Shown one piece after another: positions 41,057-44,315 of a stretch of DNA of 44,315 bases. Each line of letters opens with the position of its first letter. Within the stretch, counting starts at the first letter, position 1. The position numbers and the translations under genes were made by a program. The stretch is from positions 1 to 44,315 of the forward strand of contig CAYWVS010000019.1 in assembly GCA_964461765.1 (NCBI GenBank). The letters run 5' to 3'. The stretch is from JAVVUJ01 sp964461765 (GTDB lineage Bacteria > Bacillota > Clostridia > Peptostreptococcales > Anaerovoracaceae). The notes under the pieces are model-generated. The model made no database searches. It was given only the letters and a program-made list of their open reading frames with translations, and was not told the origin of the DNA.

Positions 41057-42489
41057 GCTTTGAGCTTAAAAAGATGTTCAACAAAAAAGGGGTTCTAAAT
41101 ACCTTACGCGGTGCGGCTTACTCCACGCTAACCACTGTGGGTCCTATGGTTATGGTTATAGGTACGATTATTGCTATTAACATTATTTTTAACTATAACG
41201 CATTACCTTATGCTCAGCGTGATTTATTATCAGCCGGGATTCTCTATGTGTTTGTTTTTTCGTTGATTGTAACCTCCCCTTATTCGGCGGTACTGTCGCG
41301 ATATATAGCAGATAGAATTTATGATAAAAATTATGGTGCAATATTACCATCTTACTATGTGGGGCTTGCTCTTTGTGCCATAACAGGTGGGGCACTGGCT
41401 ATTCCCTTTTCTATGCATGGAGTTTTTAAGGGAAGCATCGACCCTGTTTTTATGCTGCTTTTATACTTAATGTTTATGTTGATGTGTATGGTTTTTTTAA
41501 CAATGTCTTATATCAGTGTTTTAAAGGAATACAAGCGAATCGCTGCAGCTTATTTTATCGGAATGCTCATTGTATTTGGTATAACCTTTCTACTTGTAAG
41601 AGTGTATAAGATGCAGCTTTCATTTGCAATGCTTTATGCATTCAATGCCGGTTACTTATTTATAGCCCTTCGTTTATATTCACTGCTTAGACTTTTTATT
41701 CCCCAGTCTGGAAGGAATTACCGACAGGTGTTCTCCTATTTTAGTAACCACAAAGCTCTTTTTGCATCCAATCTGCTGTATACCTTGGGATTATATATGC
41801 ACAACTTTGTGTTTTGGGATTCTACTCTTAAAATTGCTATTGCCAACACCTTTGTAACCGCTCCGTCCTACGACCTTGCCAACTGTTTTGCAATGTTTAC
41901 CAATATTTCGTTTATGGTTGCTTTTGTAGTGAAAATAGAAACAAACTTTTACGATAAATATAACACGTATTGCCATATGCTTGTTTGCGGCAATAAAAAC
42001 GATATAAACAATGCAAAAAAACAAATGTTTTCCTCTCTGACAGAGGACTTAATCAGTGTGATAAAGCTTCAAGCACTTTTTACTTTTTGTTTTATTTTAC
42101 TCAGTTATATTTTATTCCCTGCCATTGGCATGGGAGGTATGGTCACCTCCATTTACCCCACCCTTGCAGTTTCATACATTACCGTTTTTGTCAGCTATGC
42201 CTTTGTGATAATGCTTTATTATTTTGATGACGAGGGCTTTGCCGCATTAAGCACAGCGGCTTTTGCATTTGGTGTTTTTGGTGGAGCATTACTTGCCCGA
42301 CAACTTGTACCGGAGCTGTATGGCTTGGGTATATTCGCTGGCTCATTATGCGGATTTACCGTATCTGTTTTACGGCTGAGCTTCCTGTATAGACATTTGG
42401 ATAATCACATTTTTTGCCGAGGCCATATTGTAAAAACAGTAATTAAAAGGCATAGCAATACTATAGTTAAAAATGAATTTAACGCTTGA
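41044..42489 (+). CDS. pelG: PelG-like polysaccharide transporter
   Basis: Polytopic membrane protein of 481 aa with about twelve spans, of the MATE/Wzx-like flippase fold. The N terminus MAGIGFELKKMF is the PelG hallmark. The FVVKIETNFYDKYNTY segment (about 300-315) is also typical. It should move the growing polymer across the membrane together with PelD and PelE. ATG at 41044 with AAGGAGGTG inside the end of pelF, so tightly coupled. A 98-bp gap with a small CCGC/GCGG hairpin (about 42525-42540) follows before the cyclase gene. Confidence 0.92.
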   Translation: MAGIGFELKKMFNKKGVLNTLRGAAYSTLTTVGPMVMVIGTIIAINIIFNYNALPYAQRDLLSAGILYVFVFSLIVTSPYSAVLSRYIADRIYDKNYGAILPSYYVGLALCAITGGALAIPFSMHGVFKGSIDPVFMLLLYLMFMLMCMVFLTMSYISVLKEYKRIAAAYFIGMLIVFGITFLLVRVYKMQLSFAMLYAFNAGYLFIALRLYSLLRLFIPQSGRNYRQVFSYFSNHKALFASNLLYTLGLYMHNFVFWDSTLKIAIANTFVTAPSYDLANCFAMFTNISFMVAFVVKIETNFYDKYNTYCHMLVCGNKNDINNAKKQMFSSLTEDLISVIKLQALFTFCFILLSYILFPAIGMGGMVTSIYPTLAVSYITVFVSYAFVIMLYYFDDEGFAALSTAAFAFGVFGGALLARQLVPELYGLGIFAGSLCGFTVSVLRLSFLYRHLDNHIFCRGHIVKTVIKRHSNTIVKNEFNA

Positions 42490-42587
42490 AAATAAATTGA
42501 CACACGACATAAGATGCTGCCGCCGTTGTATTGCGGTTTCCAAGATTATAGCTTATCTAATTCCATAGCCAGGGTGGAGGTAAGGTG

Positions 42588-44315
42588 ATGAAAAAAATTA
42601 ATTTAAATAAAAAGACCAAATTTCTTTTGATAGGTACGGGAATTGTTATAGCATTGACCATGTTTGCAATTTTCAGCTTTACGTCAAAATTGGTTGAAAT
42701 GGATACCAACTCAACTGACAACAGTCTTCTATCGATAACACTTTGTAATACTGCAGAAGTACGAGCAGTGTTTGACCGATATATCAGTACCCTTAAAAAT
42801 TTAGCTATTGTTATTGAGAGGTATGAAGATTTTAAATCTCAAGAAGTTCTTTCCCTATTGACAGATGTGGTGAAAAACGAAGGATTTGAACACATTGCCA
42901 TTGATTATGCAAATGGAAAAAGCTACACAACTGACGGACATATAGTTGATATAGAGCAGTTTGGATATATAGACAAAATCAAAAACGGAGAGCCTTTTGT
43001 TTTAGATGTAATTAACGCAGTTGTAGATGGAACACCCGTAGTCGGTATACTTGTACCCTTGCACGACAAAAATGGTGAACCTATAGCGGCCCTGCGTTGT
43101 GACGTTAAAGCTGATACACTCTCTGAAATTTTTAATAATACCTTTTTTAATGCGGATGGTTATTATCGTCTGATAGATAGCAACGGTAGGGATATAGGGC
43201 AAAATAAAAGGGACAAAGCACTTATCCCCGATGATAATTTCTTTAACACAATTCAAAAATTAACTTATGCTGATGGCTATTCAGCAGAACAAATAATGAA
43301 AGCATTTACCGATAAGAAAAAAGGATTTATAAAGTATTCATATAAGGGACAACACCGTTTTGCATACTATGCACCCATTGGCATCAACGATTGGGTATTA
43401 ATGATGGTATTACCAAAACATATTGTTGAACAGCGTACTAACGCATATATGAATCTTGCCTTGCAGTTGATTTTCCAGATTGTTTTAATATTATTCATTA
43501 TTATGTTGTATGTCTATTTTAGCCAAAAGCACTTGAGGAACAAAGCGCAGATTAGTGAGCGATGCTTTAAGGCTCTCGCTGCTCAAATCAATATGGTCAT
43601 TTTCGAATGGGATTTTTCACTTAACCGAATAAGTTCTATGACCAACTTTACGCAACTATTTGGAAGAGAAGCATATACACAAAATTCCCCTGAGGATGCA
43701 TTAGCCGTCAATGCCATACATGAGGATGATCGAGAAATATATACAAATATTTTTAATGCAATTACAAGTGGAGCGAATATTACGGATAAACGTTTTAGGG
43801 TTATAGATGGAAATGGCAACTACCGTTGGTGTTCTCTTTCCGGTGTTGTAATCACAGACAGTAAAGGAAACCCATATAAAGCTGTAGCTTCACTGGAAAT
43901 TATTGATGAGCAGATACAAAAAGAAAAGGAACTCCGCCAAAAAGCAGAGCAGGACCAACTCACAGGATTATACAATAAATCCACTACAGAGCTTTTAATT
44001 AAACGTATTTTAATTGATCGCCAGTACAACGACACAAGTCATGCCCTAATGATAATTGACATTGACAACTTTAAAAATGTCAATGACAAGCTTGGACATA
44101 TGTGCGGCGACCAAGTGATAGCATACCTTGCGGATAAACTGCAGAAAATATTTAGAGCAGACGACATTGTTGGAAGAGTTGGCGGCGATGAATTTTTTGT
44201 ATTCCTAAAGAACATTAATGGCATTGAATTAGTAAAAAACAAAGCAAATGAAATATGTTCTGTTTTTGATAAACTAAAAGTAGTGCATAGGGTCCCGAAA
44301 ATGTGGGCAGCGGGA
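42588..44315 (+). CDS. Membrane Cache-PAS-GGDEF diguanylate cyclase (3' end cut)
   Basis: An open frame of 576 codons running off the window, with no stop. A first membrane span (about 11-33) is followed by an extracellular double-Cache-like sensor (about 40-285), a second span (about 292-315), a PAS domain (about 325-445) and a GGDEF domain. The GGDEF domain has the I-site RADD (523-526) and an intact GGDEF (532-536), so it should make c-di-GMP and be feedback-inhibited. Start ATG 42588 after GGAGGTAAGG. The PAS-GGDEF part is a close paralogue of the one at 28571. Next to PelD, it is the likely local c-di-GMP source. The last dozen codons fit the paralogue poorly, perhaps because of the contig edge. 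Confidence 0.9.
   Translation, partial: MKKINLNKKTKFLLIGTGIVIALTMFAIFSFTSKLVEMDTNSTDNSLLSITLCNTAEVRAVFDRYISTLKNLAIVIERYEDFKSQEVLSLLTDVVKNEGFEHIAIDYANGKSYTTDGHIVDIEQFGYIDKIKNGEPFVLDVINAVVDGTPVVGILVPLHDKNGEPIAALRCDVKADTLSEIFNNTFFNADGYYRLIDSNGRDIGQNKRDKALIPDDNFFNTIQKLTYADGYSAEQIMKAFTDKKKGFIKYSYKGQHRFAYYAPIGINDWVLMMVLPKHIVEQRTNAYMNLALQLIFQIVLILFIIMLYVYFSQKHLRNKAQISERCFKALAAQINMVIFEWDFSLNRISSMTNFTQLFGREAYTQNSPEDALAVNAIHEDDREIYTNIFNAITSGANITDKRFRVIDGNGNYRWCSLSGVVITDSKGNPYKAVASLEIIDEQIQKEKELRQKAEQDQLTGLYNKSTTELLIKRILIDRQYNDTSHALMIIDIDNFKNVNDKLGHMCGDQVIAYLADKLQKIFRADDIVGRVGGDEFFVFLKNINGIELVKNKANEICSVFDKLKVVHRVPKMWAAG

Noticed and set aside
1..44315. CRISPR arrays, insertion sequences, phage genes
   Set aside because: None seen: no regularly spaced repeats with unique spacers, no transposase or integrase-like protein. 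The tandem repeats found are short and local.
44280..44315. Frameshift at the end of the last cyclase gene
   Set aside because: The final codons diverge from the paralogue, but the frame stays open and the window ends too soon to judge.

Overview
The window looks like a piece of a low-GC, probably spore-forming Clostridia chromosome (Bacillota). The signs are AT-rich intergenic DNA, strong AGGAGG-type ribosome binding sites, many TTG/GTG starts, a murB-PHP-rapZ-whiA block, two tiny spore-protein-like genes and a UGA-containing (selenocysteine) HesB-like gene. An amino-acid-fermenting anaerobe is my inference. Both window ends look like contig ends: the last gene is cut off and the first 300 bases hold no convincing gene.

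Layout. (1) 1-11128 is a phosphate/phosphonate block: pstS-pstC-pstA-pstB-phoU-phoB-phoR, then a three-gene ABC transporter of the 2-aminoethylphosphonate type. Both halves are preceded by TTTACA-like direct repeats at 11-bp pitch that resemble Pho boxes, so PhoB/PhoR probably controls both. The PstS is circularly permuted: the usual C-terminal half comes first. (2) 11224-14162 holds an MgtC/SapB membrane protein, a Fic-fold protein with a ruined active site, and argG. (3) 14533-20102 is the conserved murB-PHP-rapZ-whiA cluster, with a beta-keto acid cleavage enzyme where yvcK is normally found, then an anchored polysaccharide deacetylase with an 11-residue repeat at its N terminus. (4) 20268-28289 holds a YyaL/SSP411 protein, two small basic proteins, a divergent XRE-cupin regulator with a DUF819 transporter/M19 dipeptidase operon, the HesB-like selenoprotein, a SanA-like protein and a YeiH-type transporter.

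(5) 28571-44315 is the most striking part. It is a c-di-GMP/exopolysaccharide locus: a REC-PAS-GGDEF response regulator, tRNA-Gly(CCC), an Agr-like LytTR regulator with its GHKL kinase, then a six-gene Pel-like operon (SDR-PelD fusion, PelE, a GT-C-like polytopic membrane protein, a DUF2194-like protein, PelF, PelG), and finally a Cache-PAS-GGDEF diguanylate cyclase cut by the window end. PelD keeps an RxxD c-di-GMP site but has lost GGDEF. The two cyclases flanking the locus share the same PAS-GGDEF module. The simplest model is that extracellular cues (LytTR kinase, Cache domain) and a phosphorelay set expression and local c-di-GMP, which then activates the PelD/E/F/G synthase. The locus lacks a recognisable PelA glycoside hydrolase and carries two extra membrane components not in the Pseudomonas pel operon.
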